Assembly (NCBI RefSeq): GCF_041296385.1
Contig: NC_091022.1
Location: forward strand, 26,617,967 to 26,681,966
Length of the DNA: 64,000 bases
Direction: 5' to 3'
From: Aphelocoma coerulescens
Taxonomy: Eukaryota > Chordata > Aves > Passeriformes > Corvidae
A program made the position numbers and the translations under genes. The notes under the pieces were generated by a model. The model did not search any database and was not told the DNA's origin. It saw only the letters and a program-made list of their open reading frames with translations. Below, in pieces: positions 43,981 to 57,235 of this stretch; positions within the stretch are counted from its first letter, which is position 1, and every line of letters begins with the position of its first letter.

Positions 43981-45745
43981 TTTTGAAATTCCATAATTTC
44001 CTCTCAGTAAAAATACCTGCAATGGAACAATATCAGAAGAACATTATATTCTAAGGTATTGCCAAAATTTGTTATTATCCTTTTTACAGTATGAAACAAT
44101 TTCTTTTTATTTATTGACTTCAAGAATGTCTTATATTTGAAAAGCATTGCTCCACAGATTCAGAACAGCAGATTCACTGAAGCTGAACGTGCAGGTCTGA
44201 TTGGGAAGCGAACTTTTGGTGCTGTGAGCAGTTGTACCAGGGTTCTGTATGGCCCATCCACCATGCATCTTGATTCAGCTAAAACCCACCCATTCAAAGT
44301 GTCAGTGCAGCTGGAAATGTCCCCCTGTCAAAACAAAGCTCCTGGATTGAATCATTCTCTGACTCTGTGTCAAGTTTGCAAGTCAAAAGAGGGTTTCTGT
44401 AATGTCACCTTTGAAAGCTCACTTTCAGGTCCACAGTCAAACCCTGCCTTTATTTCCTCCTCCCTAATCACCAGCACCAGGCTGCATGATTAGCAAGTGA
44501 ATGACAGTTCAGGACCCACTGCAAAGCCCAAAGCGTGAGCTCGTTTGATGATCAGGCCCTTAAATTGAAACTGCAGAATGGATATGGCAATCCATCCACT
44601 TCTCCACAGTAATTTTGACTTTGAGGGGCTTTGAGCTTAAAACTGTATTGTGGAGTCTAATGGGGCTTGTGTTGGCAGAGTTGTCTTGCTGCAGCAGTGA
44701 TCTCGTTTCATAGAGTAGCAGATGTATTTCAAATCTATCTGTAATATCAATTCAGTCCATTCCTAATATTTGGTATATTAGATATGCTTTGGGATGCTTG
44801 ATTGTAACTGCTAGTACCTTATGGAAGGTTTCATATATAGGAATTGAAACATACAGGTTCAAGGATTTATCTAATGACAGGACTGAGATAGAGTTGCCAA
44901 GTCAAAACTGAATTCACCATTTCAGCCTCATGCACATGGTCAGCTCACTTTAATGTGAGATATGTCTGTAACTCATTTAAAAACTAACTGAAATCCTACC
45001 CTGCTTCATAAATCAGATTATAGTTTCCCTGTGAAGTAGGAATTAATTATTAAACATGGCTCCAATCTTAATTTTAAGTATCTCTCTATTAGTACACAGC
45101 TATATCCTGGACTTGGTACCACTGAAAAGGCCATTCTCGTCTTAACATCTAGAAGAGATTATTAATGTCCTATACCTCTGGTCCTGTGGTATTGATTTGC
45201 TGCCCCACTTAAGAGGAATATGTTCCTAAGATAAGTGACTTATTTCCATCCCTCTCTTTATTGAATTGTCCTCTAAGTGAAGAAAGCTGGCTCCCCTATA
45301 CTGAAAATTATCTTGCTTCCATTAACAAGATGGCAAAAAAAATATACTATTTCATGCTTCAATGTTTCAAGTAAACCTTTCCATTTTGTTCATTGGCACA
45401 CAAAGAAGGATATTTATTCAGATAACCACAAGGCCATATATAATAAATGGATAATGTGACTTTTAGCAGTAACTTTTTTCTATCATGAATTTTGCTTTGA
45501 TACTTGTCTTCTGTTTCATTTAGAATTCCCAGCCCTTCATTATTAAATTATAGCCTACAAACTATTAAAATTTACCAATTAGAACTGACAGATACTTTTT
45601 TCAAAGTGAAGATTTAAGTGTTGATTTATTGCAAAAAATATTCACATCCTTCATGCACAAGCAGCATCTGCCCAGCTTTGCTCCCAATAGCTGCTGGATT
45701 TACCAGCCCAGGCTCCCCCATGACTGCGGGCACCGTGAGGTGTCA
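43981..45745. other. Intergenic DNA between two ancient CR1 copies
   Basis: No gene is recognised. The part from 44140 to 44640 is repeat-free, less AT-rich and has an open frame of 118 codons, with nothing recognisable. It could be conserved non-coding DNA. The remainder is AT-rich. Confidence 0.55.
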
Positions 45746-46185
45746 GTGTAATGCACTTGTCAAAAAGACAAATGCAACTTTAGGATGTATCCAGGAAGGG
45801 ATTTCCAAATGCAAAGAACTGACACCACTGCACAAGGAACTCGTACCATCACCACCTTTGAAACTGTCTGAATATTCCCCCTCCTCAGAATCAAGAGCAA
45901 AAAACTCAAACAGGTGCAAAGAAGGACAACTGAGACAGGAGGGATGAGGGGTGAAAGCAAGAGAAAGAGAGATGAACAGCTTAACATGGAAAAAACCTTA
46001 GCGAGAAAAAAGATCTCTGCTACAGATTGTTGTTGGCACTAAAGCAAAAAGTATAAATGGGATAACTTAAGTAGAAGGTTTCTAATCACAAGAGCAAAGT
46101 TGTTCTGGAAGAGGCTTCCATCAGAGTGGTGCAAAAAGAGAAAGCCCAACTACCTGCAAGATGGAACTCAATAAAAATGTACAGG
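45746..46185 (+). mobile_element. Ancient CR1 LINE fragment (plus strand)
   Basis: GTCAAAAAGACAAATGCAAC-TTTAGGATG near 45760 matches the conserved CR1 segment 'aaaaagcaaatgca-attttaggatgcat', followed by CAGGAAGGGATTTCC, AGGTGCAAAGAAGGACAACT (45911) and a decayed 3' part ending in a TCTGGAAGAGGCTTCC-like segment (46104). This corresponds to the ORF2 C-terminus and start of the 3' region. It is decayed and non-coding. Confidence 0.7.
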
Positions 46186-46763
46186 ATTATGTGCTTTGAG
46201 CACCAGTAACAACTGGGGATTTGACTTCCTGCTTTTTTCTGTTGTGAATTAACAATGCAACGATCAGACTTTTACTTGAACTGTATTATCAATAACAATG
46301 TGTAATTTTATGGTTTGTGTATTGCTAGAGCTCAGGTCATCTTCCGAACTCCCCAAAGGAAATGCAATGAGTACAAAAGCAGCTAACGAGCTGGTGAGTT
46401 TGAAAATGTGGTCAAAGTGGAATGTGTTAAAAAGGAATGAGGTGGAAAGTGACTGGATCACAGCTTAGTCCAGGTCCAGGTCCAAACTTGTCTGGGAAAG
46501 CAAAGGTGTCAAACCACAGCAAAGCAAAATCCTGAGATGGCTCCTAATGTATGGAGAGCAAAGAAAACTATCCTCACACATAACCAAGAAGGAAGACAGA
46601 GAGCCTTCCAGAGGAGCTATCCCAGAACTGGGCTGAGAAGGAGGGAGGTCCCTGGTCACAACAAATTCATCCGTAGGTGAAGCCCACAGGTGACGTCAGG
46701 TACCTGAGAGGGAGAGAGTGAGGTAAAGGAACTGTGAAATTAGGTTTGCTTCTACAAATTAGC

Positions 46764-46800
46764 ACAGTCTACAGGTTTACAGTCTACAGGTTTGCAGTCT
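46764..46800. repeat. 15-bp tandem duplication, 2.5 copies
   Basis: ACAGTCTACAGGTTT occurs at 46764-46778 and again, identical, at 46779-46793, followed by the partial third copy GCAGTCT at 46794-46800. Confidence 0.85.
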
Positions 46801-48409
46801 GAGGGAGAATGGAAGCAAGAGTTTTAACATCTAGATCATTGCTGGGGGCTCTGTATCTTGGGTAACAGCACAGTCACCTAAACACAAGTGGGGCTTTGAA
46901 GAATAAGCACATGATAACTCTGAAAAGGAATCAGCACCTGTCACATTTACAGCTGAATATTTTGAAATCCTGAAAGTGACCCATTAAGATCTTTATAGTT
47001 CTAGCCTTATTTCTATAATAAGATTCTTTTGACATGTTTTGAAACCTAGAGGCAAGTGACTAAATATATTTCCATACAATTTAACACCTGGTTGCATTAA
47101 TCTACATTCCCACCTATAGTATACTTATTCTTTCAAATAATAATTTTTCAAGACTTTTAAAAATATAATTTCTAAGTGAAAGGTGATACAAATCAATATT
47201 TTTTTCAGTGTGACACGGAAGGCTACAGCTACCAAAATCCATGTTCAAAGCAGAGATGGAAAAGACACTGGTTCTCCCATTGTATAGGTATGGAAAAGGA
47301 GGAAGTTTGTCACTGAGATCATGTTGTGTTTCAGCCACTGCAATTTGGTAGCAGGATAATTAGGAGGGATGTATTGGTGTGACAGCCTCATGGTAGTGAT
47401 CACCATCAGCTGCCACTGTTGATCACACCAAAAATTCAAAAGTGAATTGGAAAGGAGATGCTTCTGGCTCCTTATTCCCGTGATCAAGCTTCATATCCAC
47501 CCTGGTATCAAATAAGAGGAGTCAGTTTTTAGGTCTATCACATATTCATAGCATTTTGTTTTCCCTAGAAAACGATACCTGATGTGACTCTCTGCATTTA
47601 GTGTAAAGGAAAAACCATTTTTTAGAGGAAGGTCACTTCTGCAGACATGCTCATGCAGGAATTAAAAGTTTCCTCTTGTTTCAGACAGGTATTGCAGATC
47701 ACCCAACAACTACAGTCAGAGCAACCTTCTAGGTCAGTCGAATCTTGGCAGAATTTCCAGCTATAAGCTCATTGGTAATTAATTATTTTGAAAAAGTTTA
47801 TTAGGAAAAATTAGAATCCATATATAAAATCTTCTTCTTATGCCAGGCGTGAATTTTGTAGCAAAAAGTGACAATCCTCATACTCCACAAAATGTGTGCA
47901 GAGCTAATAAATCCAGTATTAAATAATAATTTCACTAGGCCTTTGGCTATACAATGGTTTCAACTGCCTTTGTTTTCCACATTATGATCAGTCACTGATA
48001 CGTGTTCTTTAGATCCATAATGATGGCAAGGAGTCAAATTTAGGAAATATAAGGAGTAGTTCCTCATGACATTTTTTTTGATCAGAAGACACCATAAGGA
48101 AACTTATCTTGCATTTCACTGTGACAATGTTTTCCTATCATTTCACTCAAATTATCATTCGTGTACAGTATTTATTTTTAATTTAAAATTAAAATGCTGA
48201 ATAATTAAGTACCATAGAGAATACTGATGTGTGGAACAAAGTGGGACAAATAGACTCTGTCTACAAGATTTCTATGATCCTCTCTCCATTAACATAAGCA
48301 TGAGTTCTACTGGGTATTTACATATTAGATTTGGCAAGCAATAATACAATGAGAAGTAATTTCTGCATTAATATTTTTCTTTCAAATAAGACAAGTTCCT
48401 GAACTTGTC

Positions 48410-49330
48410 AAACATAAATGCAAAATTATGAAAAACAATCCTAACCAAAAACTCTTGTTATTAAAATGCATGGCAACTAATTATTGATCTGATGCTATTC
48501 TGCATAAAAAAGACATGCTTGACTGAACAGAAATATTTTAAAATCATTAATATACATGTGTTTATTTTACTGAGTCTAAATTGGAAGTGGTAGATTATTC
48601 TTATTGTCTAACGAATTAGGAAGTGTGACAATACCGCTGTACAGCGCTGATGTATGATATCTTTCTCCTTTAACTTATTAATTTCTGTCAAATTAAAACT
48701 AAAACACTACTGGAAACCTTGAACAGCCACAGTATGAAAATCAAATGTGAATTGCTATTAGAAAAGCCATAGTACCTTAGATTGCTCCAGGCAAACACAC
48801 AGAGATACAATGCTAAACACTGTCTTTGTATAAGAAAGGAAAGGAAAAAAATCTCTTATGGGACGTGCTGCCAGTTGAAGCTGAAGCCCTGTCAAAACTG
48901 CAGTTCTTCTGTGGGAACATGGTGAAATCGAAAATCTTTGTGCAGCTGGGGTTTCTCTTCCCTTCAGTTTTCCACTTAAAACAAAAACCTAAGTGAAATT
49001 CAGTTCACTGCAGATTTGCCAATGCATCATTTCACTCTAAGGACAGATTAATAATTTCTGAACTTATTTCAACTGAATTTCATGGCCAAGATATCCCGTA
49101 ATTTTACACCTCCCCACAATGACCTTTATACTGTACTTATTTTACAAAATATCACTGGTAACGTTTTTTCCATTCCAACAAGCTTCAGGATACATATATC
49201 TTGATATTACTTTGGAATTACTATGGTGTGGAGTGCTCTGTAAATAATCAATGACATATAGCTCATTCACTATAAAATTCTGGGGAGCATAGTATTGAAG
49301 ACTGTTCATCTTTAATGCATTTTTACAAGT
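48410..49330. promoter_or_regulatory. Candidate conserved AT-rich block
   Basis: Repeat-free and AT-rich, with an octamer-like ATGCAAAA (48418-48425) and a nearby SOX-like ACAAT, the exact 12-bp palindrome CGCTGTACAGCG (48635-48646) that retains two CpGs, and a forkhead-like TGTAAATA running into ATCAATGACA (49239-49256). The combination is typical of developmental enhancers. Function is inferred. Confidence 0.3.
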
Positions 49331-52300
49331 CAAAGTTAACCTGGAAGGTACAAGCTCATTTCGATGAATTTCTAAATCAGCCCTGCTAATCTAACTCTGG
49401 ATAATCAGAAATGTATAATGTAACAATAGCAACATACCTGCTGCACAATGTGACTTCCCCACAGAAAGAGCTCTGACAGAACAACTCATCTCCATAGCCT
49501 GAACGCCCCAAAAGTTCTTTGATAATTTCTCTAAAAGCAGGTTCTGACACCCTTGCCACATTTCATGGCAGTTATTCTTGGAGGCAAAGTAGCAAATGCT
49601 GCTGTCACAGCTGAAAGTTTTTCTGAGTTTATATCCCACTGCCAGAACACACAAAGCACCCAAATGGTACGTGATGCACCCAGAGGCATCAAGTAGTTAA
49701 ACAAATCCCCCAGAGCCTTCTCTTCCAGAGAACATTAACACATTGATACACTGCCTGCATATAGATATCCTGTCTGAAAGTGCAGTATTACATTACTGGA
49801 AAAAGATCCCAACATTCAGACTCCTGTACATCCCTGATTTTAGGAAGAACCGGTTACCACCTAGGAGTAGTTGTTGTATAGCAGCACTGAGGAGAATTAG
49901 GAAAGTTCTTCTAGAAGGTGAAATATACTTTTAGTTATGCTGGTGATCCAAGGGCCAGCTGGGGGAAGGACTGTCCACTCTGTCCATGAGCCCTTGACTC
50001 CCAAGCCTTCCCTTTGCCAGCATAAGGCGCTGCCCTGGAGAACACGAGCGATGAGTACCCTACAGAAAACATACAGTTAATGTCATTCATTGACTCCTGG
50101 TTTAACACCTCTTTTGGCAAGGTATTTATTGCTCTAAACCTGTCTCCTCTTTGCAATCAGGCCTCTTACCCCTCGCTGTGCCCTGTTCCTGCTCTGTCAC
50201 TGCTGGATGTGGGACATTGTGCTGCTGCTTTCCACAGCTCCTCACCAAGCTTCCTGTTGCCCAAGGCTCTCCTGGCAGGGGCAAATTGCTCTTGAAATCC
50301 TCCTGCTGTCCTTCTGCTGAGGTGTTTTATTGCTTTTGTAGATATTGATCTGCTTTTGGAAATGTTGGAACCAAACATCTCTTTCCATGAAAATGTCCGA
50401 GAGAAGAATTTCTTCAGGAAGGATAAACTCCAAAACTCTTCTCTGACAAACTCCCTCTAAGCCACGGTTTTCAGAATCAGAGAAGTGATTCATATGGAAC
50501 AGGCTACCAATAAAGACTGGAACAAGCCATAGTTGCTCACTGTAACATGCTATGAAAAGGGATATTCAGAGTTCTAAACCAGTATCTTCACAGCCTGGAG
50601 CCTCTAGGCTATCTCTGGGACCAGTATCTCCCATCTGCTCTCTGACAGGAAAGCTCTATTAGAGTAGAGGTGTGACAGGCAATACAGCGATTGTGTTATT
50701 TTGGTGAAGTCATTTTGCCATGTCAAACATAAAATAAGGTTTCCCTGAAAACTGCTCATGAAATCTGAGCACAATTTTCTAACTTTCAGTTTAACAGGAG
50801 ACTCAATGCAATAGGAAACACCATTTTGAAGGGAATTGCTTCATTTCATTTACAAAACAAGACTAAACTAAGATTTTCCTGCTGTTTACTCAGTAGAATA
50901 TACTTTTGATTTTGGCAAATAAAGTTCCTTCAAACTACATCAAAATTCCCTTACAAATACAAAGTAATCAACAAAAAAGAGCTGATGCAAACACATCACC
51001 ACAGTACAGAGGATTTGGGTAAACAATTGTCCAAACCCTTTGCTTGCCTTCTCCCCTGTACAGTTATTCTTTCACTTTTATTACCTGCCACTGCTGGAGG
51101 AGAAAAGCAAGGGTTTTATTTGTGTTGTGGTGGCACATAAGAGCTCATCTCATAAACGGACCCCACTGTTTTATGTTATATAAACCTCACAGTAACACAA
51201 CATTATTTCTACAAATGAACACAGTTAAAATTTTAACAATTGGTCTCACATTGATCTACTCCTTCATCTCAACCTTTCCCATCACCGAAAATTGACTAGG
51301 ATATAAATGGGCAAAAGCAGAAATAAAGATTTTTAATAGGTCAGATCTCTATGAACTGGAATAGCTTGGAGGAGGTCAATAAAGCTGTACTGATTTACAG
51401 CAGCTGAATATGCATCTGCCATGGCACACTAGCCCCATATGTATGTATGGGAAGCAAAACTGGTACCAAAAAAAAAAGGAAAAAAAAAATCAGCAATGCT
51501 TTTATAATGTTCTACATTAATCCCTAATGTAAGCAGCTCAATAAATGTTTTGAATCTCTACTGTGAGAATATAATGAATAGTGAAAATTGTGATGTTCTT
51601 TGATGTAGTAAGTTGAGAGCTCTTAGTGAATCAACTTTATAATGAATTCTTTCAGATACTGATGAAAATGGTTCGCTTACTAAGGAGCTTGGCTTGATTT
51701 TGAAATTAATGTGGTAATTTAAAACTACTTTGGTAAAAAAAAGTTTAATGACAGCTGAAACCTGAAAGTATAAAATATGGAGGTTCAATGAATAAGGCAT
51801 TTGCTCTTTCTGCTTTCCAGGTTTAGCTGATGGCTAAACAAGTGCTGTTTTCCAGGACTATTAGTTATTATGCCATAACAAATTGGTCAAGTTCAGCTTC
51901 TCATATGGTAGACAGAAAAACTACATAAAAACCCCCAAATAAACTCTGGCTGCAATGAAAGTGGTGGCAGAGCTCCATTATTTCCCATGTTCTCAGCTTG
52001 CTTCCAATCTTCATGAGCTAACTATAATGGCAAAAATTGAGCAACAGAAATGGTGGTAAAGTTTGGACTCTGTTATCTCATATCCTAGAGTCACACAGAA
52101 CTGCAGTATTTACTCTTGATGTCTAAAATTATCAGCAATAAGGACATGTTCCTGCTACAATGTGAGGATGAGGACAAGCAAAGGATTATTTTCAGAAGTT
52201 TGGATTTGGTCATCAGTGAAAAACTGTTCACATGACCACCAACAATCTAATCTTATTTTCTCAACGCATGAGGAAATGATTCATTATCTAATCTTATTTA

Positions 52301-53334
52301 CATCATGGGCATCCAAGTCATTCTCTTACTCTCTTTTTTAATCCTTAAATCCCAGCTAAATGGATTATGCCAGTACAATTTGTGTTTCGAAATCCTACCT
52401 CGGATTGCCTTCTGGGCAGAAATAAATACCATCATATGTATTCAGTCTAAACACTGGAGTCAAGTCCTCATGTGAGCTAAATTAGCAGAGCTTTGTCAGA
52501 TGTATAGCAAGTTGCATCCATTTTATTTGTTTACAGTTACTGAAATACTGGCTGATACTGTAGGCAGAGAGAAATTCAGGACTCCTCACTTATTTTCTTT
52601 ACCACCTGAATGTATTTAAGCATCACATTCCAACAATTTGTCCATAACTATTAAATATCTATAATTATTCAAAATCTATAATTAAATATACATTAAAAAT
52701 AGCTCTCAATGACACCCTGTTGGTACCCACGTTGAAATAAAGGCAGAATGTGAAGTCTGGACAGCCGAAAGGGGGAAGAATCTAGATGGTTAATGAAAAA
52801 CTTTGCATGTATATCTCCTCTATTTTTTTTAAGTGACCAAGTTATCCAAACAACCTGGAATATTTCCAGTCAAAAGGCATACTTCTTCCTGAAAATCTTT
52901 ATAGTAGCTTTGTTCTCAGAGGACACAGAATATTTTCTCCGAATACAATGTCTAGTTACAATACAAACCTCCTGGGAATTCTAGCCCATGTTTTTAGCCC
53001 TTGTAAAACCTCTTCATACCTTTCTGGCTGCACTTGTTCATAAGGATTCATGAGAAATTTCAAAGTCACATTCTTTGACCGGTAAGTGCAGGAGGCAAAC
53101 TGGTTTAATGATGTGTGGCTGCTCCAGAAACCACCCCTGTCCTTCCCTCCAGCTTATTGAAACCCAGGCAGGCCTCCTGGCCATGTCTCAGGGTCTGGTC
53201 ATCAGCAACTTAAGTCTAATTGCTGCATAAAAGCATTGCCCTTGCTTCCAGTAAAATGGGATTAAAATGAGCTTGTCATTTGAGCCCTTTATTTTGTTAT
53301 ATGGTCTCTATGACCGTGGTATCCAGTGCACTCA

Positions 53335-53475
53335 GCGTTTACAGGGCACCTGTCATCAGCGAGAAACTGAGGCAAAGATAAATTACATGACTTGCCCTGA
53401 AACTGAACTCAATTGAACTCAAACTGAACTCAAATTTCCTAAGTCCCAACCTGACAACTACTGGAATCATCTGTC
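53335..53475 (+). mobile_element. MIR/CORE-SINE relic
   Basis: GAGAAACTGAGGCAAAGATA followed by ACTTGCCC (53361-53397) matches the MIR core (gaaactgaggcacagagaggtt..acttgccc). GAACTCAAATTTCCTAAGTC further on matches the following '..gaactcaaacccaggtctcctgagtccc' part. A partial internal duplication of AACTGAACTCAA lies between them. This is a very old tRNA-derived SINE shared by amniotes, here strongly decayed. Confidence 0.7.
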
Positions 53476-53785
53476 ACTAAAATAATAAGGAATTTAGAAG
53501 AAAATGGAATGCTCTACCCATCCTCCTCTCTACTTATCTAGTATGGTGTTCGATTCTGTTGCTTTACTCTGGATCAGACTTATACATTTTTAAGAACAAA
53601 GTGTCTTGATTTATGATAAGGTTCATAATTCTGAGTCTGTCTAAATACAAGGTTCCATGAAATCCTAGGAAGATTACGTGACAAAATGTTTGAGGGAAGA
53701 AAATTAGGCTTGGCTTTGTCCAGAAAATAGCATCATCCATATTTACCTGGACAGAAACTTTGTCCACATCACACATGAATTGTGG

Positions 53786-53834
53786 GGTTGGTTGGTTGGT
53801 TTGGTTGGTTGGTTGGTTGGTTGGTTGGTTGGTT
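53786..53834. repeat. (GGTT)n microsatellite
   Basis: About 12 GGTT units with a single extra T, on the plus strand. The T/G-rich strand has many GG pairs and the run is likely to be polymorphic. Confidence 0.9.
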
Positions 53835-54359
53835 ACAGGAGTATTTTCTTTGGGGTATTTTAGAAAATCAGAGAAAATATGAGAAAATCAGGCCAGGAAT
53901 TTAGTCGGGATTTTTAACATTCCCTGTATCCCCGCTCTGCTGTTCTCAGACTGTCCCTTTTAAGAATTTTCTCTACATTTATTAAATAATACAAATGATG
54001 CTAAAACAGGGCTGATCATTGAAACTCTGAGAGATTTATGTTTATAGAATAGCTTTGATAGCACTAATGTAAATGTGAAAGGCATAAAGGAAGCATGAAA
54101 TATAAAGCAGAAGAGAAGACAAATTCCAATGAAATCATCCAGGCTTTCAAGAAAAAAAAATCACTGATTAGTTTCAATATCCTCACTTCCTATTGCAATA
54201 TTCCTTAGTTCCTCTTCTTTTCACAAAAAAACTATTGCCTACACAGTAAATAATGTACAGAGATGCACTAAACTAAGAAAGGATGAGTTGGTAATGAAGT
54301 AGTTAACATGAAGAGGAAAAAGCCCTGCATGTATTTGACTGATCCAGCTCGTGCTCTCA
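53835..54359. other. Intergenic DNA, no feature recognised
   Basis: AT-rich sequence without an open frame or a repeat that I can assign. Confidence 0.6.
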
Positions 54360-54775
54360 TCAACAAGCAGCAGCAGTGAAGAAGGTTGGTAAGATGCTAG
54401 TACACATTAAGAAAGAGGTATATCTGTAACAAAGCCAATAAAACTACATTTTTGCTATGTAAGACCCTGTGGTGGTAGACCAAATCTGGAATATAATGTC
54501 CGATTTTGGTCATGAGAGTGGAAGACAGATGTAAATAAAATGGAGAAAGTACAGCAGAGGGCAACCAACATGATTAATGTACTAGAGAATGCTGGCACAG
54601 TAGCTGAGAGAATGATGAAATGGGAATTATTTAGCCTCAAGGAAAGGTGATTAGGAGGTGAACTGACTGAAATATTTAAACTACCTATGGGTTATTAGAA
54701 AATTAAGCTTGAAGATGAATTTGAAATTTTTTGACAGACCAGAAATAAGGGAGGCAGGATTAAACACACATTAAA
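54360..54775 (+). mobile_element. Ancient CR1 LINE fragment (plus strand)
   Basis: The sequence AAATCTGGAATATAATGTCC-GATTTTGGTCA (54482) matches 'atttggaatattgtgtccagttttggtcac'. GTAAATAAAATGGAGAAAGT and AGAGGGCAACCAACATGATT (54532-54577) match 'aataaaatggagagggtccagagaagagcaaccaaaatgatt'. Then come a degraded GGAAAGGTGATTAGGAGGTG and AAATATTTAAACTACC. This is the ORF2 C-terminal segment of an old CR1 lineage. It is non-functional. Confidence 0.8.
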
Positions 54776-56889
54776 TAAATGACCTCACAGGTCACTGGGG
54801 TGCCCGAGTTGGCTGCATGAGATGCCAACATCTGGAAATGGCAGCACAGGCTTTGTGCTACAACGTGTGGGTACACAGGGACTTTGAACAGCCTGGCATA
54901 ACTGGTAGGAGGTGAAGGCTCAATCAGTGACAGCATCAGCAGCAAACTCCCTTCTGGGCAGTCAGATTGCTTGGTCCAGATCATATCCATGTGGAGTGGG
55001 GCTGCCTGCTTCTTCCCATACCTAAATGCCTGGATCCCAGATGGACCAGTCAGTTCCTTGTCAACAGGACTGATTTGTGTGGTAACATATTCTGCATCAT
55101 TGGGTGTCATGCTCTGAACCTGAGGGTGGGATTCATCACACCTACCTTTGGCCAGCCAAGGTAAGCAAGGCATTAACTTTGAGCTGGTCACCTGAGCTCC
55201 CACTGCAGGCACTGGAGAGAGGAAGAGAAACTGCCAGTGCAGAGCTTCATGCCTGTCCTACCTCATGTGCTTAAGATAGGTAGCATTAATTGCTCTCTGG
55301 AGGTGTATTTCCCTTTCCATTGTCTCTACTGGCAGCCTCACGTGGAACCAGGCTGGAATGCCAGTGCTAGGCATCTTTTTGGCAACCATTTCCATGATGT
55401 CTCTGAGCTGACATGAAGAGTAGAGTCCATGAGCACACAGGAAAAACAGAGACTACTGAGAAGGGGGGGGGCAGAATTTAGACCAGGTAGATGGCGTTGA
55501 AAACAAGATTTAAGTCCCCACAGGGAAGTGAGGGAGATGATGGGAAGAGGTAAAGAGTTCAAGCTCACTTATAGTCATTCAGGAATCTGGGAGTTAAGCA
55601 AAAATTTTTGATGAACAAACAGTTCAGTTTGTCACTGATGGATGAAGGCTCTGAATCTGCATTGAGGCAGTCCTGACATGGTACTTAAACAATGCAGACT
55701 AAGAAAAATAAACTGTTCATGAACAAAGAAACGAAGAGGACACAGTGGCTATTAACAGTGAAATATGATGGTTTTAATTAGCAAATGCTAATTTTAGGAC
55801 TGAATATACAGTGGAATGGAAGCATTGAATCTCAGGTGAAAGTAGGTGATAGCAAAATACTATTAATCTGAAAAGGTATAATGAGAAAAACAAAGTAAGA
55901 GAAAAATTGAAAGGCTGATTGTTCCTTCCAGCAAGAAAATGTTATTATCAATAAAAAAATTAAGTGAAGCCTATTTTTTCTGTATTGGAACAAATTTCAT
56001 ACAGTATGTATAATGCTTGAATTATATTTTTTGCATTGAGAACCTAAAAATGGATAATATTAATTTCCAAAATAACATAGACTTGAGTAAATCATGGAAA
56101 TCCAGTAATACAGAAAAAAAACTCCTGTATATTTCACAGCAGTGATATAAGCAGGAGAAGGGAAACGTGGGAAGGAAGAAGTAGGAAAAGAGTTATATGT
56201 ATAAGTAAATCTTCAGAACAGAATATAAATATGGACACAGATTTAAAGGTAACAAAAAAAAAATATCAAACAGGATTACCAATTTTCACAAATTGAAAAC
56301 TATGTTACCAATAATTGGGGGTGGAAACCATAATTTCTGATGGACTCTGTCTATTTCAGAGTCTGTTGGGTTTATACCCCACCTGTGTGAGATGCAAGAG
56401 GATCATAATTGTCCTGGACTTTTTACCAAAAAATGAACAAAGCTGAGCAATAAAACACACAATTAGAATTCAGTAATCATACCATTAGATCTGGAATATT
56501 TGTAAGGAAAAGGCAGTGACATCATGTAATGCTGTTATTACAGTCAGACTCTAAAAGAACATAGAACAAATTTTTAAAAAGTCTTGAACAAAGTGTTTGA
56601 CAGAAAAGAGATTGTGGTGTACTGGTAAATATTTAAGAGCAGATAAAGATGATAAAATCAAAATTAATTCCATCAGAGCCCACCAGATTGCAGCTGAAGA
56701 GTTTGGAAGCTGCATACAGTTTTGATGAAGCATAAAATCACAGATAAACAGGAGTAGTCACAAATACTGGGAAAAAACATTAACATTACTGTGTGTGCCA
56801 TACCAAATCTATTGATTTTTTTTTAAGGTAGCATAAAATGGTCTGATTTTACTGGGTGGAGACATAAACTGAATGTGAAGAGAAATTGC

Positions 56890-57235
56890 AGATATTGGGA
56901 CTATTTACACTGAAAAAAGATTGAGAGGTTATGATAAAAGTCAAAAAAGCAGTTTAACAGCCCTGCCCAGTTCTTCGTGATTGTGTTTGTCTTTCCAGAA
57001 GCACAAGGAAAACAGAATGAGAATGAACAGTTGCAAATTCAAAAACATTAACTTGATAACTCTGGTACTGCTACCTCACCAAGACTGAAGATACACTGCA
57101 GTAAATAGGCAGTATACACAAGGAAATTCTTCTTTTCCTTCTTTTAAATGGCTTTGAAGCACTTTGCTTCAGAGTCTGCATCAACCTGCACCTGTCAGGA
57201 CTGGTAGGAAAGGATGACTGGCCACAGTTATCCCA
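56890..57235 (+). mobile_element. Possible ancient CR1 fragment (plus strand)
   Basis: GGGACTATTTACACTGAAAA followed by AAGATTGAGAGGTTATGATAAAAG (56897-56940) resembles the CR1 segment '..ctatttagtctggaaaaaagaagactgagaggggacatgataaaag'. After it the match is weak (AGGAAATTCTTCTTTTCC near 57120). The assignment is tentative. Confidence 0.4.

Larger units (their letters stand above)
46186..53334. other. AT-rich intergenic DNA, no gene recognised
   Basis: A 7-kb stretch with no supported gene. It contains a 15-bp tandem duplication (46764-46800), a perfect 12-bp palindrome (48635-48646) and a repeat-free AT-rich block (48.4-49.3 kb) that resembles conserved non-coding DNA. Possible decayed LINE remnants around 50.4-50.7 kb could not be assigned. 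Confidence 0.6.

Noticed and set aside
46772..46802. Minisatellite array
   Set aside because: Only two and a half units are present.
54760..55212. 150-codon minus-strand ORF
   Set aside because: No similarity that I recognise and no gene context; its left end touches an ancient CR1 relic.
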